The notes: generated by a model from the letters alone, not told the origin. DNA of 64,000 nucleotides from Amaranthus tricolor (GCF_026212465.1 NC_080056.1:22341732-22405731); one strand, 5' to 3'. Shown: positions 22,236 through 35,106, counted from the stretch's first letter. Translations and numbers: made by a program.

Positions 22236-24400
22236 ACCCCTCAAACTTGGTAGGTTGGCTATCATGCTAAGTTTGGTCAGAAGGTTTTGATGCTGAGAGG
22301 ATGGTAAGAATTTTGTGAAAAAGTTAACTGGCTTGAGGCAGGGAGATAAGTTAACTGTATGAGACCTTCCATGACTTTCTCTTTAGTGAAATGACAGTCG
22401 ATCTCAATGTATTTGGTCCTATCTTGAAGGACAAGATTATGGGCAATTTGTAGTGTGGATTGACTATCACAATATAGTGTGACAGGTTTGAGCTCCTGTA
22501 CTCCCAATTCCTCAAGTAAATGCACATGCCATGTAATCTTGGAGGAGGCAGCACCCATGGCTCTATATTCAGCCTCAGAGGATGATCTAGACACAGTCCC
22601 TTGCCTTTTGGACTTCCAAATAATAGGGGAAGAACCAAGAAGGATGACATAACCAGTAATGAGCGCCTTGAGTCAATACAGGCTCCCCAGTCAGAATCAG
22701 AGTAAGCTTGCAAGGTGATTTTGTCTGCAACTTTGAGTAATATTCCATGCTCAATAGTTGAATGGATATAATTAAAAGTGTGAATGAGAGCTTGGTAATG
22801 GGATTCAGTTGGTTGCTGCATAAAGAGACTAAGGATTTGTGTGGTGTAAGATAGATCAGGGCGCGTGTTTGTTAGGAAATTGAGTTTTCCAACTAGGGAT
22901 CTATATAAGGTGGGATTGTGGAAAGGTGGAGAGGAATATGAATGAATTTTGGTGTGTAAAGGTAAGGGAGTAACAGCCCGTTTGAAGGACTGGATGCCAG
23001 AGGTTTAAAGTAATTCGTGAGTAAATTTATTTTAGTCAAGGCCACACCATCAGGTAGATGTGTAACTTCAATGGCAAGGAAGAAACCCAATTAGCCGAGA
23101 TCTTTGATGCTAAAAGTCTGATGCAAATGGTCCTTAAGCAGCTATGTCATTTGTGTTATTTCCAGTGACAATAGTATCATCCACGTAGACAGCAACTACA
23201 CTGATGGATGTAGGGTCATGCTTGATGAACAAAGAGTAGTCTTGTTTTGATTGTTTGAAACCCAGTAAGAGAAGCTCGAAAGTTAGGCGAGCAAATCATT
23301 GGCGACATGCTTGTTTGAGGCCGTACAAGGACTAGTTTAACTTGCAAACCATGGATGGAGGATAACTAAGACCTGGAGGAGGAGGCATATATACTTCTTC
23401 ATGCAAATCACCGTGTAGTATGCATTATTTACATCCAATTGAAATAAACTCCATTTCTTGGATGCTGTAAGGGCAATAAGGCAGTGTATAGTTGGCATCT
23501 ATACAACCGGTGAATAAGTATCCTGGTAGTCTACTCCATGTTGTTGTGTGTACCCTTTGGCAACTAGCTAGACGCGCCTTAACTCTTTCAAAAGAACCAT
23601 TTGCTCTCAACTTGATCTTGAAGACCTATTTACATCCGATAGCTTTCTTTCCGAGTGGCAAGGGAACAACATCCCAAGTCTTATTATGGTGCAATGCTTC
23701 TAATTCTGTATCCATAGCTTTGATCCAAAAGGGGTCTTTGAATGCTTGTGTGTATGAAGAGGGTTCATGCCAATCTATGTAAGTATCCGCGAGAAATTGC
23801 TGCTGTTTGGGAAAGGTAGAAGAATGTATAAGGCTGCACCATTGGTTCTGGGTTGCATCACTAGCAGCTTGACAGTAGTAATCCTTTAAATATGATGGTT
23901 GTATTAGACTTCTAGTTGATCTTCTAAGAAGAGGTTGTGGGTCTTGAGCGGTGGTTATTTCAAGGACAATGTTTTGATTTTCTTGAATGTGATCAGGGGT
24001 ATTAGAATTTGGTGATATAGTTGAAAAAATGTTTAAAGGGTGACGAAAGGAGTCATAATTGGGTATGTTTGTATGAGAGGGTAGGTAAAAACGTGAAAAA
24101 GGGGAAGAAAAGTTTGTAGTGAGATGGTAAGGAAAATGATGTTCATGGAAGGTAACATCTCTTGATATGAGGATCTTTTGTGTGACTGAGCTGTAGACCT
24201 TATAGCCTTTTTGACCATGGGGATATCCTAGAAAAACAGAAGGTTGTGCTCTTGAATCAAACTTCTTTTTTCCCTGTTTCAAAGTTGACACAAAACACTA
24301 ACAACCAAAAATCTTTATGTGACTATTAGTAGGCTTATTGCCATATAATTTATCATATGGAGAAACAACAGTTTTTAAGGAATATGGTATGGGTGATTTC
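22236..24400 (-). pseudogene. Truncated Ty1/copia element (copia-B): integrase end, RT, RNase H
   Basis: Minus-strand order is the integrase C-terminus (about 24380-24120; KKKFDSRAQPSVFLGYPHG), a Ser/Thr/Pro linker, then reverse transcriptase (HNKTWDVVPLPLGKKAIGCK; catalytic YVDDTIV at about 23175-23195) and RNase H (AYSDSDWGACIDSRRS, SSSEAEYRAM) to 22277. A polypurine tract (ttgaggggtgat on the minus strand) precedes TGATATTGG at 22236. Gag, protease and the 5' LTR are absent, and many stops and frameshifts occur. It is a 5'-truncated dead copy, unrelated in detail to copia-A. Confidence 0.88.
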
Positions 24401-25008
24401 ATTCAAATAACAAAATATTCTACTTACAATTATCATCCCTTATAAGATATCAAATATCAATGTAAAAAGTAGTCCAGTTTAAATTCTTCCCCAATTTCTT
24501 CATCTTCTCTGACTCAAGCATAGACATAAAATTCTCTAGACTTCTCCAGGGCTTTATGCTAAGATATTTTAGGAAGATGTTTCAATTAAATTATGTAATG
24601 AATTAGTGGTTAGGATTGATTTTGCTCCCCTATAAATAAGGGTGTTCTCCTCTATTGTTGAGCATCTAAGAACAAGAAAACAAAAAACACCAGTTACATT
24701 TTGTAATTCTTAGTAAGTAGAAGTAGTAGTTGTAAGTTCTTCAAACACTCTTGTATCCAAACACTCATCATGAAGAAGCAATTGAAGGTACTACATTTTG
24801 CAACTGAGGTATTAGTTTCTTACTCAACTTTTCCTATCTAATGTTGCATTGTTTAGTTTTTTCTTCAAAGTTTATTTAATTCCAGAAACTGATGATTGAA
24901 TATATTGAAAGGTTGTTGAATTTATGCTTTCTTGTTACATTGAAAACAAGAACTTAATTTATTTAAACTTACAATTTAACTTTGTATCAATAGATTAATT
25001 AATCCATA
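24401..25008 (+). promoter_or_regulatory. Promoter-like stretch with candidate first exon
   Basis: TATAAATAA at 24631-24639 is followed 131 bp later by an ATG (24770). That ATG opens a 39-nt exon-like frame, MKKQLKVLHFATE, ending at a GT donor (24809). CACTA-3 begins 200 bp further on. This could be the 5' end of a host gene disrupted in its first intron, or the U3/U5 part of an unrelated LTR. Nothing in it identifies a gene. Confidence 0.3.
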
Positions 25009-25089
25009 CACTAGTGGCAAAAAAAGTATCTGATGCGTGACATTTGCTGCGGTTTTTAGAAAAGGCAGCTTTAAATAGCATAAAATAAT

Positions 25090-25329
25090 GGGATATTATC
25101 AATGGTACCCTTGTACTATAGCAAAATATCAAGGTTACCCCAGTTACTTTCAATGGTACCTCCCAACTATATGATAATTACAACCGTGACACTATTAATC
25201 ATTTTTCCGTTAAATGCCCGTTAGATTTTTAATTAAACCTAATCATGGTTAGTTTCTTCTTCTTTCCTTTTCCCTTTCCTCTTTCTGCTCTCCTTTCATG
25301 GTTGTTTCATCTCAAACCCGACAATGATC
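25090..25329 (+). repeat. Left TIR of the MULE
   Basis: 240 bp, inverted match to 56271-56510 with scattered mismatches. Includes ttttccgttaaatgcccgtt and a CT-rich run ending acaatgatc. Confidence 0.92.
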
Positions 25330-25891
25330 AACCCAAATATGCAGAAAAGAGCGAACAAACTTCTTCCCAACAAACGAAAAGAGTAAAAAGGTGTTGGATT
25401 TCAAAGATTGGATTTTTCTAGTAATGCCCATTACTGAGCTCATCTCAAAGAACCTCAATACCATATTGTTTACCACTAGTGGAAAAAACCTCGTTTGCTG
25501 CGGTTTTTTGGCGATTTTTTGCTGCGGTTTTGGCCCCCAGCAATAGTGATAGCAGCAAATGTCATACTTTAAATGCTGCGGTTAAGAACCGCAGCAAATA
25601 AGGGCATTATTTGCTGCGGTCAGAGGCAAAACCGCAGCAAATAAGGAGGGGTATTTGCTGCGGTCAGAGGCAAAACCGCAGCAAATAAGTGGGGCATTAT
25701 TTGCTGCGGTTTTGCCCCTGACCGTAGAAAATACTTCTATTTTTTTTTCTTTTTTCGTTTTATCCTTATAATAATCCAATAATAATACAATGTAATAACA
25801 ATGATTAATCCAATGATAATCACAGATAATCAACAATAATCTCTTTGTAATAATAAACTCTCGCTCGTATATATAATATAATATTATGTAC

Positions 25892-25896
<5 letters not shown>

Positions 25897-25950
<54 letters not shown>
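25897..25950. repeat. (TA)n microsatellite at the 3' end of CACTA-1
   Basis: A 54-bp TA tract next to gtacgtacatata, just downstream of the protease stop codon. The matching place in CACTA-2 (about 49618-49640) has a shorter tract. Confidence 0.93.
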
Positions 25951-25955
<5 letters not shown>

Positions 25956-26295
25956 CATTAAAGTATAAAAAATAATCTATACTAATTACAATTTATCAAG
26001 GACAAATATTAGCAAGATACGCGGCAATCTTGTCTTTTATTTCGCGCATTTCTCCACTTCTCAAAGGGCGTGTTTCCCTCGGAATGTCGTTTAAAACCTA
26101 TAATATAATATAAAAATAAAAGATTAATATAGAAACATTAGATTTTATCATTAATATATTTAATTAAGAACGTAACAAATACTTACGACATCTATATTTT
26201 TGACTCCAAAGTCCTTCACGGATTTTATAATATCGTCCATATACTTCAGCGCGTAGTAGCCGCAGTCAACTGAAGAAGAAGGTTGTTGAAAGCAC

Positions 26296-28690
26296 TAAGA
26301 GAAAATAGATGTTAGTGTCAAAAACGGTTAAAAACGCATAAAATGGCAACTTAACACGTAATTTCTAGCATATGACTACGATTTTCAATTCTAACCACTT
26401 CAACACATTAATATATACCAAATAGTGTTTTGTGCCAAGTTTCGTGCAAAACAAACCAAGTTTGAGCTACTTTACGCGCGAAAGTGCCAAAAACGGTTAA
26501 AAACGCATAAAATCGCAACTTAACACGTAATTTATAGCATATGACTATGATTTTAAATTCTAACCACTTCAACACAATAATATATACCAAATAGTGTTGT
26601 GTGCCAAGTTTCGTGCATAACAAACCAAGTTTGAGCTACTTTACGCGCAAAAGTGCCAAAAACGCTTAAAAACGCTTAAAAGCGCATAAAATCGAAACTT
26701 AACACGTAATTTCTAGCATATGACTATGATTTTCAATTCTAACCACTTCAACACAATAATATATAACAAATAGTGTTGTGTGCCAAGTTTCGTGCATAAC
26801 AAACCAAGTTTGAGCGAATTTACGCGCGAAATTGACAAAAACGCTTAAAAACGCATAAAATCGCAACTTAACACGTAATTTCTAGCATATGACTATGATT
26901 TTCAATTATATCCACTTCAACACAATAATATATACCAATAATTTCTAGTAAATCTGATACATATGTGGTTGTATGAAATGAAGATACCAAAGGAGCCCAC
27001 ACAAGGCTGCATACAGACCTCACGACACAACAACAAACTAGTGACCAGACCACCTTGCACGACATGTGGATACTAAACGTATGCATCCAAGACCTAGTTT
27101 AAAGTGTAAATGGAATCTCGGTACTTGGATCTAGCTATCAAGGTCCTTAAACCATTCTAACAATCCCCGTGGACTCCTAGAAGCTGAGCTGAAGGAGGGC
27201 TGCACACAAGGCTGCATACAGACCTCACGACACAGCAGCAAACTAGTGACCAGACCACCTTGCACGACACGTGGAGACTAAACCTATGCATCCAGGACCT
27301 AGGCTAAAGTGGAAATGGAATCTCGGTACTTGGATCTAGCTATCAAGGTCCTTAAACCTTTCTAACAATCCCCGTGGACTTCTAGAAGCTGAGCTGAAGG
27401 AGGGCTGCTCGACAGTTTGCTAGATCAGAATTGTCTAAGTGTTTGTGGTTGTTTCGTGTTCTTTTCATGATCATTTGTAGTTTTTGTGATCCAAATATGG
27501 ATCTAAATATGGACAGCCCACAAATCAAGACAAACCAAGCCAAGACAAGCCAAGAAGAGTATACGGCTGAACAACCTACTGGTTTGATACTTACAGACTT
27601 GATGACTACCCCCACTGCTGCACCTACTGATTTGAACGTGTCAAATAAGGAAGGCCAGATTCAATCTAGACCAAACATGAATGTCCAAACATGGCAAAGT
27701 CAGGAGGAAGCAATGAGGAACATCACAGCAACATTTGAGCAAAACAGAAACAAGTATTCTGTTCAACAGGCCACAGAACAAACAGAACGACCATCCGCCT
27801 GTCAGCCCACCTTGCACAGCACGGATGACACTACCTACTACATAGATGGACGTGGGAACTTGGAGGATGGCATCTCTGTACATGGACCAAGAAATCAAGG
27901 TCCAAGAACCATGTTGATAGTACTCACAGAATTCACAAACTCAGCTACAAGGTCCCCTGCTCGACAGTTTTGTAATAAAGCCGATACTTAGATATATAGG
28001 CTGTTTTGTTTTCTGTTCTAATTTGACATGTAATGTACGTGCTTGATGATTAAGCAAGGAAGTAGTTATGTTTGTTAGAGTCCTTAATCAGCCCCGGTTT
28101 CGCATCAAAACCAAGTTTGAGCTACTTTATGCGCAAAAGTGTTAAAAACGGTTAAAAACGCATAAAATGGCAACTTAACACGTAATTTCTAGCATATGAC
28201 TATGATTTTCAATTCTAACAACTTCAACACAATAATATATACCAAATAGTGTTGTGTGCCAAGTTTCGTGCAAAACAAACCAAGTTTGAGCTACTTTACG
28301 CGCGAAAGTGCCAAAAATGGTTAAAAACGCATAAAATCGCAACTTAACACGTAATTTCTAGCATATGACTATGATTTTAAATTCTAACCACTTCAACACA
28401 ATAATATATACCAAATAGTTTTGTGTGCCATGTTTCGTGCATAACAAACCAAGTTTGAGCTACTTTACGCGCGAAATTGACAAAAACGCTTAAAAACGCA
28501 TAAAATCGCAACTTAACACGTAATTTCTAGCATATGACTATGATTTTCAATTCTAACAACTTCAACACAATAATATATACAAAATAGCGTTGTGTGCCAA
28601 GTTTCGTGCAAAACAAACCAAGTTTGAGCTACTTTACACGCAAAAGTGCCAAAAACGGTTAAAAACGCATAAAATCGAATTTGTGTACCT
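26296..28690 (-). repeat. Satellite-like array in the last long intron of the CACTA-1 protease gene
   Basis: About 170-bp monomers carry caaaccaagtttgagctac, tttacgcgcgaaa, gcataaaatcgcaacttaac and atttctagcatatgac. They occupy 26300-26940 and 28105-28690, interrupted by a 1.2-kb block (about 26945-28105). That block contains two copies of a ~230-bp unit (caaggctgcatacagacctc...) and an ORF. The array fills the intron between the WKATK-type exon and the CFQQPPSS exon. Confidence 0.88.
27431..27991 (+). CDS. ORF of unknown function in the intronic repeat block of CACTA-1
   Basis: This open frame of 186 codons is antisense to the host transposon. It is polar and Thr/Gln/Asn-rich (IKTNQAKTSQEEYTAEQPTG, HSTDDTTYYIDGRGNLEDG) with no domain recognised. 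It is followed by an mRNA-like 3' stretch with AATAAA at 27972-27977. The shorter versions of this block in CACTA-2 lack most of it, suggesting an insertion reduced elsewhere. It may be part of a captured transcript or a chance ORF. Confidence 0.35.
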   Translation: MSKCLWLFRVLFMIICSFCDPNMDLNMDSPQIKTNQAKTSQEEYTAEQPTGLILTDLMTTPTAAPTDLNVSNKEGQIQSRPNMNVQTWQSQEEAMRNITATFEQNRNKYSVQQATEQTERPSACQPTLHSTDDTTYYIDGRGNLEDGISVHGPRNQGPRTMLIVLTEFTNSATRSPARQFCNKADT

Positions 28691-31024
28691 TTGTTGCTTT
28701 CCATTTTGGAAATGTGGCTCTGGATGTAGATCCCATTTGTACACGCACTTTTTTCATTGTGCTGAAACGCATGGGTAAAGTAATACTATTTATATATCTA
28801 TATAACACTTAATTAAATCAACTTGGTAAAATAATTAATATTACGTACGCATTCAACAACACTTTGAATTTTGTGTTACGAGGCGGGCTTTGAGGTTTTT
28901 GTAATGAGTCGAAGACGTGCACAGTGTTCGTTAAAGGACATATGACCAAAAGTATCCAATGCAAACTACAAACGCAAATTTAAAATCAACAAATTAGAGA
29001 TTAGGTGACTTTAAAAATCAAAAGATAAGTTCAATTTCAAAAATAAAACTTACTCTTCCACATTTGAAGCCAGAATGAATGTGTTTAGATGCAAGGGAAT
29101 TAGTCAAAGCAGTCTGAATCTATGCTCCAACGTCATCTGGATCATTTACACATTTACTACCCGAAATTGACTCAGGACAAACCATCCAATTTTTATTGGA
29201 GGTTCGCAAGAATTTATCTCCTCGTAAGCCGCACTAAACTCACTGGTAAGAAAATTTTGTTAGTAATTCGGTCATTAAAACAATTAAACAACAATGCCTA
29301 ACTTGTAAGATAATGAACATCACCTCATGTAGACATGGAAAAGAGCTACGTTCAGCATCTCTCCTCTCAAAAATTGCCCGATGTCACTAGGACCAATAAT
29401 TACAAACGGGCTCTCTCAAAAGCAGTATTGCTCCTTCAGCAGGTTCAGAATGAGTGGGTCCTCCTCACTTAATAATGCAGCCATTTGCAATCTTGAGAGA
29501 GATCTTTTAGCTCCTCATCAGTCAAAATTGGAGTGCTTGGCATCGACTTTGACCCAGTCGACACCTTTGCTGAGGAACCGACCTCTCTCCAAGATCCCTT
29601 TGGACTCTTTTGCTATTTCAATTTATACAATTAAATTAGTGTGAGCATGCAATTAAAAAAATAAAAAAAAAGGTACAAATGATTCTTACCATGTTAGTGA
29701 ATCGGACCCAAGCATATGGCCATGTGATGAAACTACCTAGAGCGTGTGAGAGTTTCTCAAAGCTCCATGCTGGCATTGGAACCGGAAGTGAGAAATCTTC
29801 AAACCCCTTTACAATAGTTTCCACGGCCACACTGATGTGGCCACTTGTAACAGGCATTGAATGCACTGTTTGGCCCTCTTTGTTTGGCTGGGCCACACCA
29901 TATGCAACCATAGTTAAGTCGCCATCACTAGCAACACCTAACTGAGGCAGCAATGAGTTGGGGTGCTACGGAGGTAATGGGCTTGGGTGTTGGCTCGACC
30001 AAAGCGTTAGAATCCCCATGTTGACTTTCCTGATCCTCGACAATCAGGTTTGCCAAGTCCACAATGGGTGCTCCCATCTTCTGCAACACGGCGGCCAGCT
30101 TGGCGAGAACGTCCTTCGTAATCTCCGCTCGGAGGGTTGCTACTTCTTCCCGTAGTGCCGTTCGGGATTGAGTAGCAACACACTCTTTGCCGAATGCCTT
30201 CTGTAACCCCACGCGGACGCCTCCTTTTCCGACTACCCGCCCACTGTGGTCTTTCCCTAAGACCATATGCAATGCGTCAACATTGCCTCTTGGGGTGAAC
30301 TCCCCCGTAGCTTCTTTTTCCTTACAGTCCATCTGTTCAAATAAAAAGTGATATATATATTTGAAATCTCTATTCAGCCCATCTGTTCGTAATCCAGCCA
30401 ATTACTAGCTTGGATTTGAAATCTCTGAATCTTTCAGCAACAACTGAAAGAAACACATTCTTCTTTTCCTCATCGCTCTCGATGTGGAAAAGATTCTACA
30501 AAAAAAATTTATATTTATTACTGTCAATAAAATAAATTTTAAAATGAAAATAAATGAGTAAAAATAGTAAAGTTGCTTACCACAGTATCATTCCATAGAG
30601 AGTTCTTCAAACTCTCTGGAACCTCGTTCCATGCGTGCAATATGGAAAGGTTGCGGATACATAGACCCACTTGTTTTCCATATTGCCTACGCCATTTTTC
30701 GCAGGGTTGACCCAATGCATTGTATTCCAAATGCATGGGTTCTGTGACTTTGAGGTTTTTCGTAGGACCTCGCCCTTTTATTTTTTTACTGGTAGTGGGA
30801 GCATCCATTGGTGGGGCGTCTTCAGTTTCAAAATCATTGTTAATCGGTGGAGCGTCTTCAGCCATACGCTCGTATCTCACAATTTGGTCTTCTTCGCTGT
30901 CATAACTACGATGCTCATTATCCGAGGTCTCAATCTCGGAGACAATTTCGTCTCTGAATAGATGCATTGTATATTAGTACCTGAAAGAGTATGAATAGAA
31001 ATATAGTAGAACATAAACTAAGTA

Positions 31025-31120
31025 ATATTAAGAATATGACTAAAACAATTCTAATACGTTCAACACAATAATATATAACAAATAGTGTTATCTGCAATGT
31101 CTCATGCAAAACAAACCAAG
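31025..31120 (-). repeat. Monomer-like segment in the intron before MHLFRDE in CACTA-1
   Basis: The stretch ttcaacacaataatatataac, aatagtgtt and caaaacaaaccaag matches the satellite-like monomer of the protease intron. The same segment occurs at about 52680-52710 in CACTA-1 and 60105-60165 in CACTA-4. Confidence 0.65.
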
Positions 31121-31167
31121 TGCCAAAAAAACTTTAAAAAGCTTTAAATTCATACCTTGTGAATCAC

Positions 31168-32646
31168 TTAATTCAAATGTAATCCTTCCGTGTGATCTAC
31201 ACGCATATAACCAACATCTACATGATCTACATCATCTTGATCCGCTGATTTTGGATTGATAAAGGGAGGGGAGTCTTCAAAAGCATCATATTCTTCCTCA
31301 TCCTCAACGTCACCTATACCAAGGATTCTTCTTTTTCTCGGTACAACAATAGACCATTTTTTATCAGACGGGTCGACAATGTAGAGTACTTGCTTGGCTT
31401 GTGTAGCTAGTATGAATGGCTCCTCACTATCACACAAACGAGCTAAGTCTACAAGAGTGAATCCACAAGGGTCGTCATTTTTAATGCATCGTCGATTATT
31501 ATCTACCCACTTACATTTGAAAAGACCAATATTGAAAGTAGAGTAGTCAAGCTCCCATATTTCATATACCCGCCCGTAGTATACCAATTTAGCATCAACC
31601 GGCGCTTGATCCTTCGCACTCGTGTAAAATGTAGATGACGCCAAAATAGAAACCCCACTATTCTGTACATACGATGACTTCTTGTCTTGACCCTCAGTCC
31701 AAATGTGAAGCCATTAACATCGTAACCCTCATATTTGTTGACATCATCACGAGGACCAAAAGCTAACCACTTAACAATTTCGGATACACGCTTGAGTTCT
31801 TCGCTTATTACTTGATTATGAAACGAATTAATAAACGTCTTGTTATGAAACTGCATCAATGCCCTATCCCCTTTAGAAGGATGTTTTGTGCGCAATATAT
31901 CTAAATGCTCACTCAAAAAAGGATGAACTTCCGGAATATGATGCAACACATACAAGTGTGCTTGTAGAAGGCTTTCTCGAGGAGGTGTGACTGATTTGGA
32001 GCCAATTGTTCCTTTTCCCTCAAGCCTCCCTTCATGTCTAGAGGTGGGAAGTCCAATAGGCTTTGCCATGGCCAAATACTCGGCTATAAAGTTACTAATC
32101 TCATCGCTCACAGTGCCTTGAATCATACTCCCCTCGGGTTGTGCTGGATTCCTCACCTTGTTTTGTAAAACACCCATGTGTCTTTCAAAAGGATAACACC
32201 ACCTTAAAAAAACTGGACCCAAAAGCTTGATCTCACGAACGAGATGGACAATAAGATGAACCATTATGTCAAAGAAAGAAGGTGGAAAATACATCTCAAA
32301 CTTGCATAAAGTTACAATCACTTCGAGTTGAAGTGCATCAAGTTTAAAGGGATCAAGAACTTTACTACAAATTGTGTTGAAGAACGAACATAACTCGGTA
32401 ATAGCATATCTCACAAGTTTTGGCAGTATTCCACGGATTGCAATTGGTAAGAACACTTGCATCATTACATGGCAATCGTGAGATTTCATGCTTCCCAACT
32501 TCAGCTCACCATTTAGGCTCACAAATCTCTTTATGTTGGATGAGTACCCAGACGGAACCTTAATGCCATACAAACACTCACAAAATGTCCGCTTCTCTGC
32601 TTTGGACAATGAGTAGCAAGCTGGAGGCTAATAAACTTTGTCCTTA
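31168..32646 (-). pseudogene. TNP2 transposase of CACTA-1, 3' part (DUF4218 and DUF4216)
   Basis: Beyond the Sirevirus, the TNP2 frame resumes after the duplicated CTCAT. An early in-frame stop follows (tat tag), then SKAEKRTFCECLYGIKVPSG and a DUF4218 block (MKSHDCHVMMQVFLPIAIRG, WCYPFERHMGVLQNKVRN). A DUF4216 block follows (ASSTFYTSAKDQAPVDAKLV, YGRVYEIWELDYSTF, FKCKWVD) and an acidic tail. The shift from the 32609-31503 frame to the 31644-31168 frame shows a frameshift near 31690. These domains follow Transposase_21 in plant En/Spm TNP2 proteins, which cut the CACTA ends. Confidence 0.88.
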
Positions 32647-32651
32647 CTCAT

Positions 32652-34133
32652 TGTTGGACCTCTTGAGTTTTGATGATGACTACACTTTATTTAAACAAAT
32701 ATGTTTTTAAGAGATTATGTGCAGGTCGATATCCGGTCGTAATTATGATCGTTAATAGTACCTATGACTTCGTTCATGAAATGTACGTGTCAAAAGGAAT
32801 CAAGAGATGTTAGAAGAGTATATCACTTGGGATGTAAAATGGAGACAGAAAGTCTACTATTCCCAAGTTGGATGTTCTAGCTAAACTGGAATTCAGAGAC
32901 AGCGCACTGTTCCTAACTAGAGTCAACCTACGTCTGCTAAAAATTCTGATTACTATTTAATTATTATTTTTTAGTTGATGTAGAAAATAAAGTTAATGTG
33001 TTGCAATTATAATTTATTAAAGTTAATTGGCAAAAGATTTTCCAAAATGATTTTTCGTATTTACTTAGCTTTATTTTAGGATCTATATTTAGTGCATATT
33101 GGATTTGCTAAATATTGGAACAACTGTTGTTGAAAACGTCTCAGTTATTATTATTATTTTTTAGAACCGGTCTTAATATTAGAAAATAGGTTACCATTCC
33201 TATTATTAGTAATAAGCAACCGTCCCTATTATCTGAAAGCTCAACCGTGTCTATTTTTAGCTTGAAGTTCCAGCAGTTATAATTGGAAACAGGAACTGCA
33301 GCTAAATTTAGTACAAGGAAACTGCTGCTTAAGGGAACATAAGCTATTATTAGTAAATGGGAACAGCGGTTATTGCTAAATAACCGTGGGCTTGAATTGG
33401 TCAAGTTTAATGCCTATTTTAAGATTAACCGTAGGAAGAGTTGGTTATTAAAATCCACATTATTCCTATGATTATTTTGGATAAGGAATAATGGTTGGAA
33501 TATTCCTTTTTATTAGGGATTTTAGCTCTATTAATAGTGGACTCGGTTATTCTTCAAAACTTGCCTTAGTATGAGCCATTAAATCATACGTAATTTTAGG
33601 AGAATTTTTAAAAGAAAATTTTGTTTTGAAAATGCCAATTCATTTATAATACTTTCTTGTGCAACTTATTGATTTTATTTTTAGAGAAGTTTTATCTTTT
33701 TTGTAAGGGTTTTTGACAGTATTTGTAATTATACTCGGGTGAGTCTAAGGGGGAATTAGATAGCTTTGAGTGAAGCTATTGAGGAGTTTAGCTTTTAGTG
33801 AAGCTAAGTTTGTTGCTTTGAGTGAAGCAATTTGAGAGAGAAGTTGGCCTAGTTGATGCGCTTCGAGTGAAGATAGATGTTTAATGTAATTGTAACGAGT
33901 TGCCTTAAACATAGTGGAGAATTTAGAAATCCCGAGGGGTCGTGGTTTTTCCTTCTATTTAGGCCTAGAAGGTTTCCACGTAAAAATCGTTTGTCTTTTT
34001 AATTATTTCGCTCTAAGTTTGAACTTTATTTATTTTATTCAATTCCGCAAAAATAGGGCAAAAATGCTTAAACTAGTAACAACAACAATTCACCCCCCTC
34101 TTGTTGCTGTTCCCATTCCTAATTGAGTCTACA
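32652..34133 (+). repeat. Left LTR of the Sirevirus
   Basis: TGTTGGACC...GAGTCTACA. Highly similar along its whole length to 50145-51629, with scattered substitutions and small indels, indicating a fairly recent insertion. Short agtgaagc/ttgagtgaag repeats occur at about 33765-33870. Confidence 0.96.
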
Positions 34134-34135
34134 AT

Positions 34136-34147
34136 TGGTATCAGAGC
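34136..34147 (+). other. Primer-binding site (initiator Met tRNA type)
   Basis: tggtatcagagc lies two bases after the left LTR and is the standard Met-tRNA complement of plant copia elements. Confidence 0.95.
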
Positions 34148-34185
34148 CCTGTTCCCAGTAGATCAGGAAACCATGAGGGCAGAAT

Positions 34186-35106
34186 CCTACTATTCCCAAA
34201 AATGTCAATTATGAACGAGTGAATGGAAGAAGGATATTTTACTCAAAGACCACCCATGTTTGATGGAAAATTCTATACTTACTAGACGAATAGGATGGAG
34301 ATCTTCATCAAAGCGGAAAATTATCAAGTTTGGAGAGTCATCAAAATTGGAGACTTTGAGGTAACCACTACTAACTCCAATCATGAAACTGTTCCCAAAC
34401 CCATAACCGAATTTGAAAAAGAATATTTTTAGAAGATGGAAATTAATGTCCTTGCCATAAAGCAGGTATGTTCTTCTAACTCATTTTCTGTCCATCCATC
34501 CAAATTGAGTAAAAATAAATTAATAGAATTGCTAAAGGAGACCTAAATTAAACTTGAAAATTGTAAAGATAAGTGTCTCCAATTGGAAAAGGAGCTCAAA
34601 GTAAGTAAAGACAATGCCTCCTATATAAACACCTTTAGATCCAATGTCCAAAATAGATTTTTCGGTTTGTTGGACCAAAACATAATTCTAAAGGAAAATA
34701 TGGAGGGAATTAAAAATGAAAATGTTATTCTTAATATTGAGTTATCGCAATACAAATTATTAGGCTTAAATGAAGAATTGAATGATGCATCTACTAAAGA
34801 TTTGTGCTATGATTTTCAAAATTTAAAATTAAATCAAGAATCCAACCGTAACAATGATGACAAGCTTGAATTAAATTCAAGAGAAAAAGGGAAAATCAAA
34901 ATTACTCCCAAATGGATTCAAGATGCCAAAAGTAAAAATTCACAAGGCCTAAATTATTTTAAGAATAACAAGAAGAAAAAGGCTTACGTTGATCTCCCTA
35001 GTGACAGAATCTGTTCCTACTGTGGAGGAACTGGCCATCTGAAGAACCAGTGCACCAAAACGAAACAGTACACTATCTCCAACATAAACTATGTCGATAA
35101 CATTTA
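34186..35106 (+). pseudogene. Sirevirus gag, internally deleted, with zinc knuckle
   Basis: The N-terminal part (about 34200-34470) shows the gag start PPMFDGKFYTY and KAENYQVWRVI with a stop in between and another after EFEKEYF. The middle of gag is missing. The frame from 34583 to 35106 encodes a coiled-coil region (ENMEGIKNENVILNIELSQ), a basic region and one CCHC zinc knuckle, CSYCGGTGHLKNQC, then a stop. Gag builds the particle and binds RNA. This copy could not make a full protein. Confidence 0.87.

Larger units (their letters stand above)
25996..30967 (-). pseudogene. CACTA-1 second gene: Transposase_24-like region plus Ulp1/C48 protease-like C-terminus
   Basis: The minus-strand ATG at 30967 starts exon 1 (to 30581; MHLFRDEIVSEIE, RGPTKNLKVTEPMHLEYNAL). 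Exon 2 starts at 30495 (FHIESDEEKKNVF) but is joined by a deletion directly to intron sequence near 30390. A following exon (from 30332; GNVDALHMVLGKDHSGRV) resembles the C-terminus of plant Transposase_24 and runs by another deletion into the LPQLGVASDGDL exon. Protease pieces follow at about 28980-28860, and the last two exons (26294-26187 and 26097-25996) read CFQQPPSSVDCGYY...IPRETRALRSEEMREL. Ulp1/C48 enzymes cleave SUMO conjugates; the C of DCGYY is the nucleophile. Stops in the central exons show the copy is dead. Confidence 0.82.

Noticed and set aside
29636..29953. 105-codon minus-strand ORF as an independent gene
   Set aside because: It is one exon (LPQLGVASDGDL) of the CACTA second gene, seen with introns at 44557 and 62014.
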